Below, one piece after another: positions 1 to 8,261 of a stretch of DNA of 59,992 nt. Below the pieces are notes generated by a model. The model saw only the letters and a program-made list of their open reading frames with translations, was not told the DNA's origin and did not search any database. Each line of letters starts with the position of its first letter. Positions within the stretch are counted from its first letter, which is position 1. The stretch is from SAR116 cluster bacterium AG-321-K23 (GTDB lineage Bacteria > Pseudomonadota > Alphaproteobacteria > Puniceispirillales > Marisalimonadaceae), in the NCBI GenBank assembly GCA_003284565.1, contig QBXO01000010.1, positions 1 through 59,992 of the forward strand, in the 5' to 3' direction. The translations under genes were made by a program, and so were the position numbers.

Positions 1-490
1 TTTCTAGATTTGGAATATATCGAGGACAATTTGGATAAATTTCGCAGCTTATCCTTACAACAAATTTGGCGCCAAAATGATTTTCTAGAGATTTATTATC
101 ATTATGAATAGTAGCTTGACCATTTATTCGAATTCTACGGCTTTTTCCATCAAAGTTTACAAAAAGGAGAGCTACATTTGGATTTTTAGAAATGTTGCCA
201 GCTGTTCGATACATCGAATTTCCATCATACTCAGGATACTCAATAATTCCTTTTTCAATTATTTTTACAAAACCTGGGTCTCCTGATTTTATATTACAAT
301 CAATATATCCGTTCCATGAACTAGCAATAAAGAAAAAACTAGAATTTTTTATTAATTTTTTTTCATCATCCCAAAATTCATAATGTTTTCGGTTTTTTTC
401 TATAGCTTCAGCTGTTCTTCGCCCATCAAAAAAATCTTGAAATTCTCTCATACCTACATGGAAAAAATCTCTTTCTTTGAAATTATTCAT
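1..490 (-). CDS. PPOX-class flavin-binding protein, 3' end cut by window
   Basis: About 163 N-terminal codons are visible; the C-terminus lies beyond the window start. The protein resembles the pyridoxamine 5'-phosphate oxidase-like (split-barrel, FMN-binding) family often annotated as a predicted flavin-nucleotide-binding protein. Visible signs are the N-terminal helix region (FQDFFDGRRTAEAI), a strand block (NPNVALLFVNFDGKSRRIRI) typical of the FMN barrel, and the conserved NCPRYIP motif just before the cut. The ATG at 490 has an AGGA ribosome site about 8 bp upstream. It is co-directional with the epimerase gene upstream on the minus strand (112-bp gap). The substrate cannot be told from sequence. 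Confidence 0.8.
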   Translation of the reverse strand, partial: MNNFKERDFFHVGMREFQDFFDGRRTAEAIEKNRKHYEFWDDEKKLIKNSSFFFIASSWNGYIDCNIKSGDPGFVKIIEKGIIEYPEYDGNSMYRTAGNISKNPNVALLFVNFDGKSRRIRINGQATIHNDNKSLENHFGAKFVVRISCEIYPNCPRYIPNLE

Positions 491-602
491 ATTTAGATCC
501 TATTCATGTCATTAAAAAAAATTAAATAAAAATTAAATATCAACCCAATACAGTATTGTTGGTAAAAAAAGTATGAATAATGAAAACAAAACAAGTTCTA
601 AT

Positions 603-1616
603 CTATTCATTTCCTATTTTTTCTGAAAAAGGATTTGTTTTTAGCCATTCAATAGTTTCTTTTAAAGTTGTAGAAAAATCTCTTATGTTTACATTAAGCT
701 TATCTCTTCTAGTAAAATCAAACGTAGTTGGCTTTACTGGTGTTTCAAAAAAACCTTGTGGCATCTTCATGTTTGGTATTAGCTTTTTACATTCATTATA
801 AATATCTTGCCAATGAAGACTTTTATAAACTCCAAAATATCTACCAGAGGCACTTGGATTCTCATATACTGCCAAAAATATTTTTGCAAGATCCCTTAAA
901 TGTATCATTGAGGCGGAATCATTTGGTATTTTCTCATGTCTGGGACTACCACCGTCAATTACTCTTTTTAGCCAAATAAATGGGTTATGGTTAAGATGAG
1001 CAGGTAAGATAGGATCGCCGTATAAGCCGGTAGGTAAAATAATTGAAAGTCTAATATTATTTTCATCGCAGTATTTAATAGCCATTTTCTCCATGACTGT
1101 TTTAGTAGCGGATGTATACTTTTTTGCCTTACATTGTTCTCTTTCATCGGACCAATGTTTTATTTCATTTTTAAATTCTACTGGTGGGACAGGGTTAGTA
1201 CTTGAAGTAGAAGAACAAATTATAATATTTTTAATTTCTTGATTTTGTGCAGCTTTGATTATGTTTAGACATCCATTAACAGTGGGGTTTATAATTTCTT
1301 CATAACCTCTTTTATCATCCATGTCTTTAGCTAGAGTTCCATCTTTTCCTCTATAAGTAGGAATTAAGCAGGCAATAAAAACAGCGTCTGTATTCTGCAT
1401 CGGATTTATAAAATCATTTCTGTTATTCATATCAGCACTAAATAACTCTAGATTTTCAGAGTTATTAAGTTTTTTCATATACTTGATTTTTGTAGTATCT
1501 GATTTATCTCTAAGTGTTCCGTTTACAAAATAACCCTTCTCTAAAGCATGTCTAACAATACTTGATCCTACAAGGCCACTTGCACCTACAACACATATTG
1601 TTTTATTATCTTTCAT
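603..1616 (-). CDS. NAD(P)-dependent epimerase / dihydroflavonol-reductase-like extended SDR
   Basis: Predicted 337-residue extended short-chain dehydrogenase. The Rossmann glycine motif VVGASGLVGSS lies near residues 7-17, followed by a strand ending in an Arg-rich NADP-type loop (GTLRDKSD), SSTSST in the catalytic Ser position and a C-terminal substrate domain. The expected YxxxK catalytic pair reads YTSATK, one residue too long, so activity may be altered. An open frame runs 86 residues further upstream, but that part is antisense to the neighbouring SDR gene and has no family similarity; ATG 1616 (or ATG 1628, four residues longer) fits the family start. No good ribosome site is seen. Substrate unknown. 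Confidence 0.8.
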   Translation of the reverse strand: MKDNKTICVVGASGLVGSSIVRHALEKGYFVNGTLRDKSDTTKIKYMKKLNNSENLELFSADMNNRNDFINPMQNTDAVFIACLIPTYRGKDGTLAKDMDDKRGYEEIINPTVNGCLNIIKAAQNQEIKNIIICSSTSSTNPVPPVEFKNEIKHWSDEREQCKAKKYTSATKTVMEKMAIKYCDENNIRLSIILPTGLYGDPILPAHLNHNPFIWLKRVIDGGSPRHEKIPNDSASMIHLRDLAKIFLAVYENPSASGRYFGVYKSLHWQDIYNECKKLIPNMKMPQGFFETPVKPTTFDFTRRDKLNVNIRDFSTTLKETIEWLKTNPFSEKIGNE

Positions 1617-1725
1617 AGCTTTTAACATTAAATTTAAATGTAACTTAAATAAATAAGTTTTTTTGATTTCAAACTCACTTTGTTCAATTAAAATGAAATT
1701 AATTGAATTTTTTGGAGTAAGTGAA

Positions 1726-2523
1726 ATGAATGATTCTCTTGATTTTGGTCTTAAAGATAAGGTTGCCATTGTTGCCGGAGGTGGGGCATTAGGAAAAGAT
1801 ATAGGTAATGGAAGAGCAGCTTCTATATTACTAGCAGAGGCTGGTGCAAAAGTATTAGTTGTTGATAAAGACAAACTGCTAGCTGAGACTACCGTTCAAA
1901 TGATTGAAGAACGAGGTGGGAAAGCATCATGGATAAGTGGGGATTTAACAAAGTCGGATCAATGTAAAAAAGTTGTTGATTTTGCAATAAGTAAATGGGG
2001 TAGATTAGATATATTGGATAACAATATTGGTGTTGCTAGTAAGCTGTCTGTAGTTGATGAAAGTGAAGAGAATTGGGATAATATCATGGACATTAATCTT
2101 AAACCAATGTTTCTAATGTCAAAATACGCTATCCCGGAAATGATAAAGTCAGGAAATGGTGGATCAATTATAAACATATCCTCTATTTCTGCAACTAGGC
2201 CTAAGGGTCTTACAACATACTCTGCTTCAAAGGGGGCTGTTTTGTCACTTAGTCAAGCTATGGCTGTGGATCATGGTGCAGATGGGATAAGAGTTAATTG
2301 TATTCTTCCAGGTCCTGTCTATACTCCAATGGTTTATGCTAATGGGATGTCTAAAGATCATCGTTATCAGAGACAAAATGCTTCATTGATAGAAATAGAA
2401 GGTGATGGCTGGGATATTGGAAAAGCTGTAGTATACTTATCTTCAAATTGGGCAAGGTATATTACAGGACATCTAATGGTAGTTGATGGTGGATGCTCAT
2501 TATCGGCGAGGCCAAGGGGTTAA
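1726..2523 (+). CDS. SDR family NAD(P)-dependent oxidoreductase
   Basis: Classical SDR of 265 residues. An extended glycine motif GGGALGKDIGNG near residues 14-25 is followed by NNIG (the NNAG position), the catalytic Ser in ISSIS and the YSASKGA active-site motif, then GPVYTPM in the substrate loop and the C-terminal DGG. The ATG at 1726 has GGAG about 9 bp upstream and starts directly before the first beta strand; an earlier in-frame ATG at 1663 would add 21 residues that resemble nothing. Divergently oriented from the epimerase gene, so the roughly 110 bp between them must hold both promoters. Substrate not predictable. Confidence 0.88.
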   Translation: MNDSLDFGLKDKVAIVAGGGALGKDIGNGRAASILLAEAGAKVLVVDKDKLLAETTVQMIEERGGKASWISGDLTKSDQCKKVVDFAISKWGRLDILDNNIGVASKLSVVDESEENWDNIMDINLKPMFLMSKYAIPEMIKSGNGGSIINISSISATRPKGLTTYSASKGAVLSLSQAMAVDHGADGIRVNCILPGPVYTPMVYANGMSKDHRYQRQNASLIEIEGDGWDIGKAVVYLSSNWARYITGHLMVVDGGCSLSARPRG

Positions 2524-2597
2524 TTAAAACAAATGATTCACGAAACTTTATCATTTAAAGTTATAGTTACTTTAAACTAAAAAAGAAATTTTTAAAA

Positions 2598-3962
2598 ATG
2601 CAAAATCCAAGTTTTTTGTCAGTTTGTGATTTGATAAATTTATTCAAATTAAAAAAATTATCACCAGTAGAAAATTTAACAAATACGTTTAATATAATAA
2701 AAAAATTAAACCCAAAGCTTAATGCATTTATATCAATTTCAGAGAAAAAGGGTATGATACAAGCCAAGCTTTCAGAACAACATTATTTAAATAACACAAA
2801 TAGGAAATTAGAAGGTATCCCCTTTGGCGTTAAAGATGTCATAGATGTTGAGGCAGAAAAAACTATAAATGGTTCTAAGCTTTTTGAGAATTCTGATGTA
2901 AAAAAAAATAATTCTTTTATAGTTAGTAAATTAATCCAAGAAGGTGCAATTTATATTGGAAAATTGCATACACATGAATTAGCAATTGGAGCACCCACAT
3001 TTTCAGGTTTAAACGCACCTGCTAGCAATCCATGGAACCTGAAGAAAACTGCTGGCGGATCCTCAAGTGGATCAGGATCTGCAGTCGGAGGTTGCCTTGT
3101 GCCATTTGCTTTAGGAACCGACTCAGGGGGATCTATAAGAAATCCATCTTCAATGTGTGGAATATTAGGTCTAAAACCTACCTACAATTCTTTAAAAATG
3201 AGAGGCATACAACCTCTTGCAAAAACTATTGATACTGTTGGGCCTATGGCAAGAACAGGAAAAGATATATCACTTATTTTTTCGGTATTAAATGAAAATA
3301 ACCAAAAATATAACCACAATCTTAAAAATCTTAAAATAGGAATCATTGAACATTTTTATAATAATGATTTTATAGCTAACCAAGAAGTGGGGGCTTCTTT
3401 TGAAAAAGCAGTCAAAATGTTCGAAAAAAGTGGATCAGTTTCAAAAATATATCTTGATAACCTTAAAACTTACCACAGAGTAAATGGTATTATAATGGCT
3501 AAAGAAGGTTATTTACAATTCAAAAAACAAATAGAATTTCATAAAGATCAAATAGATGAGCTAACTTTTGAGCGGTTAAATAAGGGAAAATATATCTCAG
3601 ACGAAGACTACCATAACGCTATTAAAAAAAAGAAAGAATTATCTCACAAAATTTATGAAGCATTACAATTTTTTGTTATTTTATTAACACCCACAAACTT
3701 TGATCTTCCTTTTGATCTTGGGGATTTAAAACAAATTAATAAATATTATATGAGAAATGCTCGATCACCATTTAATATTTCTGGTAATCCAGCAATTTCA
3801 ATTCCGTGTGGTATTTCTAAAACTAATCTTCCAATAGGATTTCAAATAGTTGGGCGTAAGAATTCAGAAGAATTAATTGCGAACATTGCAGATGAATTTT
3901 TATTAAAAATAGATTGGGAAAATATCAGAAAGAAAAGAATAATTAAAAAATTATTTACATGA
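2598..3962 (+). CDS. Amidase signature family protein
   Basis: 454-residue enzyme of the amidase signature family (GatA-like fold), which hydrolyses amides through a Ser-cisSer-Lys triad. The Lys is in FGVKDVID, the central GGSSSGSGSA block supplies the cis-Ser, and GTDSGGSIRNPSS supplies the nucleophile. Length is typical for stand-alone amidases (450-500). No GatB or GatC gene is next to it, so a catabolic amidase is more likely than the tRNA amidotransferase subunit. It follows the SDR gene by 74 bp in the same direction and converges on copD. A second, partial amidase gene lies at the right end of the window. Confidence 0.88.
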   Translation: MQNPSFLSVCDLINLFKLKKLSPVENLTNTFNIIKKLNPKLNAFISISEKKGMIQAKLSEQHYLNNTNRKLEGIPFGVKDVIDVEAEKTINGSKLFENSDVKKNNSFIVSKLIQEGAIYIGKLHTHELAIGAPTFSGLNAPASNPWNLKKTAGGSSSGSGSAVGGCLVPFALGTDSGGSIRNPSSMCGILGLKPTYNSLKMRGIQPLAKTIDTVGPMARTGKDISLIFSVLNENNQKYNHNLKNLKIGIIEHFYNNDFIANQEVGASFEKAVKMFEKSGSVSKIYLDNLKTYHRVNGIIMAKEGYLQFKKQIEFHKDQIDELTFERLNKGKYISDEDYHNAIKKKKELSHKIYEALQFFVILLTPTNFDLPFDLGDLKQINKYYMRNARSPFNISGNPAISIPCGISKTNLPIGFQIVGRKNSEELIANIADEFLLKIDWENIRKKRIIKKLFT

Positions 3963-4016
3963 AACATTCATTAAAAATTTCTTTGAAATACAACTTTTTT
4001 TAATTTCAATACATTG

Positions 4017-4892
4017 TTACATTCCTACAGGAGTTGGTAGTGATGTTGTAAGTATGCTTGTTACAAATAAAACAAAGAAAGTTAAGACAAGTTCAACATC
4101 AATTGAACGTTTCAATTGACTTTGACCTAAAGTAATTTTTGTCTTTAAATTTGGTACTATTTTAAATTTGTTAATTGCCCCAAGTAATAACAAAATCGAT
4201 ACGAGCAAAATTTTTCCTAATAATACATTTCCATATGTTGAGGTTATTATTGGTAAAATACCTCCTAAAAGTAAATAGGAAAAAATTAAACCAGTTATAA
4301 TTAACAATCCAACATATAAAGTTGCATATACACCAAAATTATGCGCAATCACATGTAGATTTTTGTAATTTTTAATTATGCACATTTGTCTTAGTGGCAA
4401 AAAAGAGCCCAACCAATAAGATATGCAAAATAAATGTATTAATAATAAAATTTGAGAATAGATACCATTTGAAAGTGAATGACCGACAATAATAAAGGAT
4501 GATAATAAAATTATCGTACCAATGACATGAAAAATATTTGTAAGTACAGGTTGAAAGAAGTATGACAAATTTAAAAAGATAAAACCTATTATTAATAATA
4601 TGCAAGATTTTCCAAGCGCCGTTTCTAATGATAATTCAATAAATTCTAAATCAAATATACTTTCTAAATCACCTCCGAGATTTCCAGCAGTGGATACAAA
4701 GGCTACAATGGATATTAAAATACCGAAAAAAGCATTATTTTTTATAATTTTTTTACAATAAAATTTTAATTCTTCCCCAAAAAATTTTTGGAAGTGGAAT
4801 TTAAATAATACAGATCCTATTGAATATAATGCTGTTAAATAAATGAATGACTTAATAATCGGATTTAATACAGTCCATATTTCTATAATCAT
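4017..4892 (-). CDS. copD: CopD-family copper resistance membrane protein
   Basis: 291-residue multi-pass inner-membrane protein, with about eight hydrophobic segments, matching the CopD/PcoD family that works with CopC in copper handling between periplasm and cytoplasm. Conserved-looking histidines occur within membrane segments (for example LLIHLFCISYWLGSFLPL and VIAHNFGVYATLYVG). Its start is one base from the copC stop, so the two are almost certainly co-transcribed and coupled. The pair lies downstream of a DUF4396 gene with a CueR-type promoter, which supports the copper assignment. No CopA/CopB or P-type ATPase is in the window. Confidence 0.8.
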   Translation of the reverse strand: MIIEIWTVLNPIIKSFIYLTALYSIGSVLFKFHFQKFFGEELKFYCKKIIKNNAFFGILISIVAFVSTAGNLGGDLESIFDLEFIELSLETALGKSCILLIIGFIFLNLSYFFQPVLTNIFHVIGTIILLSSFIIVGHSLSNGIYSQILLLIHLFCISYWLGSFLPLRQMCIIKNYKNLHVIAHNFGVYATLYVGLLIITGLIFSYLLLGGILPIITSTYGNVLLGKILLVSILLLLGAINKFKIVPNLKTKITLGQSQLKRSIDVELVLTFFVLFVTSILTTSLPTPVGM

Positions 4893-4893
4893 A

Positions 4894-5241
4894 TTACTTC
4901 ACTTCAAATTTTGACCTGCCCTTAATAATATGGCCGTCTGGGCTTAAAGCCCGCCACGAAATGTTATATTTACCAAGAGAAATATTTGGAATAGGTATAG
5001 TAAATTCCTTTGATCTTTTTTTAAATGAAGTCAAATCTAATTTTATTTTCTTATCCTTGTTAGAAATATTATTTAAGTCAGCTCTAACAAGTTTAACTTC
5101 TGATCTAAATTTTAATTTTATTTCGGTAGGACTTTTTGTGTAAATAACATTATTTTTTGGTATTATCTCTATCAGCTGTGAGTGTGAATAAGACAATGCT
5201 GGAATTAAAATAAATAAAAAACTTAAAAATATTTTTAACAT
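4894..5241 (-). CDS. copC: CopC-domain periplasmic copper-binding protein
   Basis: 115-residue secreted protein. A hydrophobic signal peptide (FLSFLFILIPALSYS) is followed directly by HSQL, so the predicted mature N-terminus is His1, the copper-brace residue known in CopC and YobA. The second conserved site is SPDGHIIKG near the C-terminus, giving the Asp and His ligands expected for Cu(II) binding. The immunoglobulin-like beta fold length matches the family. The gene lies between the DUF4396 gene (41-bp gap) and copD (1-bp gap), forming one leftward operon. Confidence 0.87.
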   Translation of the reverse strand: MLKIFLSFLFILIPALSYSHSQLIEIIPKNNVIYTKSPTEIKLKFRSEVKLVRADLNNISNKDKKIKLDLTSFKKRSKEFTIPIPNISLGKYNISWRALSPDGHIIKGRSKFEVK

Positions 5242-5282
5242 AATTTTTTCCTTAAATTTTTGTTTTACCTAGCTATTAAACC

Positions 5283-5735
5283 TTAATGACAACCCTTACC
5301 TAGAGCTTTCAATCGCCAGTAATTATATGGTAATGGTGTAACAAATCCTGCAAAAAGCATAAAAGGAACAACCCACCAATTTAAAATAGCTCCACCAGTA
5401 AGAGCTACATCAGTTAAATTCATAGCTAATTCCATGGAAATCATAGACACTAAAGACATTCCAATAGCTGTTTTAAAAGCTAATTTTATTGACATTTGTT
5501 TTAAAAGTATAAAAGTCTCAAGTGCAATAGATGTCAATAATCCATTAATAATGGCCAAAGACATGATTAATATAACGGGCCATTCAATTTCCATGAATTG
5601 AAAATATGCGATAGTACCAAAATCACCAATGCAGCATCCAAGTAAACACCACAAAGTATTCTTAGATGACTGTAACCAAGTATGTTGGCAGAACCAGTTT
5701 ATATTTATGATCCCTTGATTTGTTATTTTTAACAT
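5283..5735 (-). CDS. DUF4396-type membrane protein, first gene of copper operon
   Basis: 150-residue integral membrane protein, probably four hydrophobic segments. It resembles the short DUF4396 proteins: the block KNTLWCLLGCCIGDFGTI, the MSLVSMISMELAMN helix rich in Met and Glu, PLPYNYWRLKALGKGCH at the C-terminus. The Cys, Met and terminal Cys-His residues could bind a soft metal, though no function is established for the family as far as I know. It is the promoter-proximal gene of DUF4396-copC-copD. The ATG lies only 6 nt from the predicted -10 box and has no Shine-Dalgarno site, suggesting a leaderless message. Confidence 0.68.
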   Translation of the reverse strand: MLKITNQGIININWFCQHTWLQSSKNTLWCLLGCCIGDFGTIAYFQFMEIEWPVILIMSLAIINGLLTSIALETFILLKQMSIKLAFKTAIGMSLVSMISMELAMNLTDVALTGGAILNWWVVPFMLFAGFVTPLPYNYWRLKALGKGCH

Positions 5736-5741
5736 GATTAG

Positions 5742-5772
5742 AAGTTACACCTTGCCCTCAGAGGAAGGTAAA
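5742..5772 (-). promoter_or_regulatory. CueR/MerR-type copper-responsive promoter and operator
   Basis: On the minus strand a -35 TTTACC (5767-5772) and a -10 TAACTT (5742-5747) are separated by 19 bp, the overlong spacer typical of MerR-family activators. The operator dyad fills the spacer: half-sites ACCTTCC and GCAAGGT, 7 bp each, separated by 7 bp (5749-5769). This is the 7-7-7 geometry of the known CueR site, whose halves are ACCTTCC and GGAAGGT. It points at DUF4396-copC-copD. No MerR-family gene is inside the window, so the regulator must be elsewhere. Confidence 0.72.
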
Positions 5773-5917
5773 GAAAAAAATAAAAATTATAAAATGTAAT
5801 AACAAACTCTTAAATATTTATTTATCTAATTTATGAGGTTTATCGAAATTATTAAAATAAGGTTTTGAAATTATAAAAAAATAATCATAATAATTTATAG
5901 ATAATAGGAGATAATTA

Positions 5918-6199
5918 ATGAAAGATTACATGGTAGAACACAAATTTAAATCAGAAGAAATGAGAGAACAATATTTCGAAGCAATGAAAGATATGACACC
6001 AGATGATGTCCGTAAAAATATGAAAAATGAAAAAGCAAATTTTCAAATGAATTGGAACAATGAAAAGAATGATATGATTATGTATTGTTGGTGGAAAGCC
6101 AATTCTCCTCAAGATATTTTAGACACTTTAGGTGATATGGCAGGCATGTTTCATAATGATATAAAAGAGATGTCAAATGTAATGGATGTTACAGACTAA
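5918..6199 (+). CDS. Small conserved-type hypothetical protein
   Basis: 93 residues, highly charged, with many Met residues and no signal peptide or membrane segment. The ATG follows a good AGGAG site about 8 bp upstream. The layout (strand, helix, strand NDMIMYCWWKANSP, helix) suggests a ferredoxin-like alpha/beta fold such as DUF4242 or dimeric alpha/beta-barrel proteins, but this is only a pattern impression. It is 25 bp from another small protein gene of similar size and likely forms a two-gene operon. Divergent from the copper operon; shared regulation is possible but not shown. Confidence 0.6.
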   Translation: MKDYMVEHKFKSEEMREQYFEAMKDMTPDDVRKNMKNEKANFQMNWNNEKNDMIMYCWWKANSPQDILDTLGDMAGMFHNDIKEMSNVMDVTD

Positions 6200-6224
6200 A
6201 AATATAAAAATTGGAGATTAATTC

Positions 6225-6482
6225 ATGAACACTCTAATAATAGTAAACATAAAAAATACAACTTATGATGAATGGAAAAAAAAGTTTGACGAAGACTCTG
6301 AAGTTCAATCTCAAATGATGAGAAATACAATTGTTGGTAAAGTAGATGATAATACAGCAATGATTAGTACAGAGGTTTTTAATCCTGAAATGGTTGGACA
6401 ATTTATGTCATCAGATGAGTTTAAACAAATGGAACAAGAACTTGGTTTATCACACGATGTATATCAACTAACTAAAAACTAA
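6225..6482 (+). CDS. Small hypothetical protein, ferredoxin-like fold suspected
   Basis: 85 residues. It begins with a strand (MNTLIIVNIKN), then a helix (YDEWKKKFDED), a strand with NTAMISTEVF, and a helix with a polar end, the pattern of dimeric alpha/beta-barrel or antibiotic-biosynthesis-monooxygenase-like domains. No catalytic motif is recognised. A GGAG site lies upstream of the ATG. It follows the 93-residue gene by 25 bp in the same direction. Function unknown. Confidence 0.6.
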   Translation: MNTLIIVNIKNTTYDEWKKKFDEDSEVQSQMMRNTIVGKVDDNTAMISTEVFNPEMVGQFMSSDEFKQMEQELGLSHDVYQLTKN

Positions 6483-6588
6483 AACAAACTTCAAGCTCAA
6501 AGTTTTATTGATCCAGTGCTAGTAGTTTTGTACTATTATACAATTTAAATTTAGCAGTTAATTATAGTTATTAGAATTAGGTTTAATA

Positions 6589-8256
6589 GTGGTTATTTCT
6601 TCAAATAACATACCAGATAGTAAAGGAATAAACTCTTATTATAGGGACAAGTCCTTAGCAAAATTATTAGAATATTACTGTGGCAAAGAATTATTTGAAA
6701 AAGTTGAGAATAAATTTATTGAGCTAGGCGAGATAGTAGGATCAGAACTAGAAGAATTAGCCCTGTCAGCGGATAAGAATCCTCCAAAGTTAAAAAAAAG
6801 ATCACGAGTTGGTGCTTTATCAAATGATATTGAAAAACACCCTGACTTTATAAAAATCGAAAAGCTTGTATTCGAAAAGTTTGGTTTAGCAGCTATGTCC
6901 CACAGGCATGATGTATTTGGTTTGCAACAAAAACTTCCACCTATAATAAAATATGGACTCACATTTTTATTTGTTCAAAGTGAATTCGGAATTTGTTGTC
7001 CATTAAGTATGACAGACTCTTTGACAAGAACACTTAAAAAGTTTGGAGATGAAAAATTAGTTGAAAAATTTTTTGATCAATTAACTTCTCAAGATCTTGA
7101 TTATCTTTTTCAAGGTGCCATGTTCATGACAGAACAACATGCGGGCTCAGATGTAGGTTCTATTGATACTTTTGCTAAGTTTGAGGATGGAAGTTGGTTT
7201 TTAACAGGAGATAAATGGTTTTGTTCTAATCCAGATGCAGATCTTGCCATGGTTCTAGCTAGACATAATAAAAAAATAAGTGGCACAAAAGGTCTTGCGT
7301 TATTTCTCTTGCCAAAAAAATTAGAAAACGGAGATCCAAATAATTATGAAATTATCAGATTAAAAGATAAGTTAGGAGGGAGATCTTTTGCGAGTGGTGA
7401 GATTAAATTAAATAGAGCATTTGCTTATCTCGTAGGTAACCTTGATGAGGGTTTTAAACAAATGACCGACATGATTAACATGTCGAGGTTATCAAATGGA
7501 GTTAGAGCATCTGGTATGATGCAAAGGTGTCTTCAAGAAAGCTTGTTTATTTCAAATACTCGAAATGCATTTAATAAAAAATTAATCGATCTTCCTTTAA
7601 TGCAAAAACAACTTCTAAAGATGCTGATAATTACAGAAGCTTCAAGATCTATGGTATTTAAAGCAGCAGATCTTTTAGATAAAGCCGATAAAGGAGATAT
7701 TGTTTCTCAGAAAATTTTTAGGATTATGACACCTTTAATCAAATTTAGGGCATGTAGAGATGTCAGAAAAGTTGCTGGAGATGCAATGGAGATTAGAGGT
7801 GGCTTAGGCTATATAGAAGATTGGCTTGATCCAAAAATTTTGAGAGACTCTCATCTTGGATCGATTTGGGAAGGAACTAGTAATATAATATCTTTAGACA
7901 CAATAAGGGCTCTCAAAAAAGATAATAATATCCATATATTTAAAAATTTTCTTATAGACTCTGTTAAAAACAATTCTATAAAAAAACATGAAAAATATTT
8001 ATTATCTGCAATAGAAAAGGTTTTCAATTTCATTGAAAGCGAAATAAAAGATGATTTTACTTCCTCTTCAAGACAAATAACTTCCTCTTTGTATTATTTA
8101 AGCTCAGCTATTTTTCTCATTAAAGAGGGCGATTATTCTGAAGATTTATCTTACAGGACTAAAATTAGTGAATTAATTCTTAAGTATAAAATCGATAAAA
8201 ATAGTCCTATCACAAGGGATGATATTGATTTTGCTCTGATAAAAGAATTAATTTAG
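6589..8256 (+). CDS. Acyl-CoA dehydrogenase family protein (AidB-like)
   Basis: 555-residue FAD enzyme of the acyl-CoA dehydrogenase superfamily. Visible signs are the MTEQHAGSDVGS flavin/substrate motif near residues 180-191, the W-F-LTGDKWFCSN strand block, LKDKLGGRSFASGEI, and the C-terminal GLGYIEDWLDPKILRDSHLGSIWEGTSNI block, with Glu of WEGTSNI at the catalytic-base position used in isovaleryl-CoA dehydrogenase and AidB-like members. Length fits AidB (about 540-600) better than a short fatty-acyl enzyme (about 380). It starts at GTG with a weak ribosome site. The natural substrate is unknown; AidB homologues are not simple beta-oxidation enzymes. Confidence 0.87.
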   Translation: MVISSNNIPDSKGINSYYRDKSLAKLLEYYCGKELFEKVENKFIELGEIVGSELEELALSADKNPPKLKKRSRVGALSNDIEKHPDFIKIEKLVFEKFGLAAMSHRHDVFGLQQKLPPIIKYGLTFLFVQSEFGICCPLSMTDSLTRTLKKFGDEKLVEKFFDQLTSQDLDYLFQGAMFMTEQHAGSDVGSIDTFAKFEDGSWFLTGDKWFCSNPDADLAMVLARHNKKISGTKGLALFLLPKKLENGDPNNYEIIRLKDKLGGRSFASGEIKLNRAFAYLVGNLDEGFKQMTDMINMSRLSNGVRASGMMQRCLQESLFISNTRNAFNKKLIDLPLMQKQLLKMLIITEASRSMVFKAADLLDKADKGDIVSQKIFRIMTPLIKFRACRDVRKVAGDAMEIRGGLGYIEDWLDPKILRDSHLGSIWEGTSNIISLDTIRALKKDNNIHIFKNFLIDSVKNNSIKKHEKYLLSAIEKVFNFIESEIKDDFTSSSRQITSSLYYLSSAIFLIKEGDYSEDLSYRTKISELILKYKIDKNSPITRDDIDFALIKELI

Positions 8257-8261
8257 ATAAA

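Noticed and set aside
546-558. CAATAC/GTATTG inverted repeat between the epimerase and PPOX genes
   Set aside because: Only 6 bp with a one-base centre; too short to call an operator.
1663-1725. Upstream ATG start of the SDR gene
   Set aside because: No ribosome site; the added 21 residues are unlike the family, while ATG 1726 has GGAG at good distance.
1617-1874. N-terminal extension of the epimerase gene by 86 residues
   Set aside because: It is antisense to the start of the SDR gene, has no epimerase similarity, and the Rossmann strand begins right after ATG 1616.
2554-2576. 8-bp AT-only hairpin after the SDR gene
   Set aside because: All A/T except one pair, no T-run; expected by chance in this DNA.
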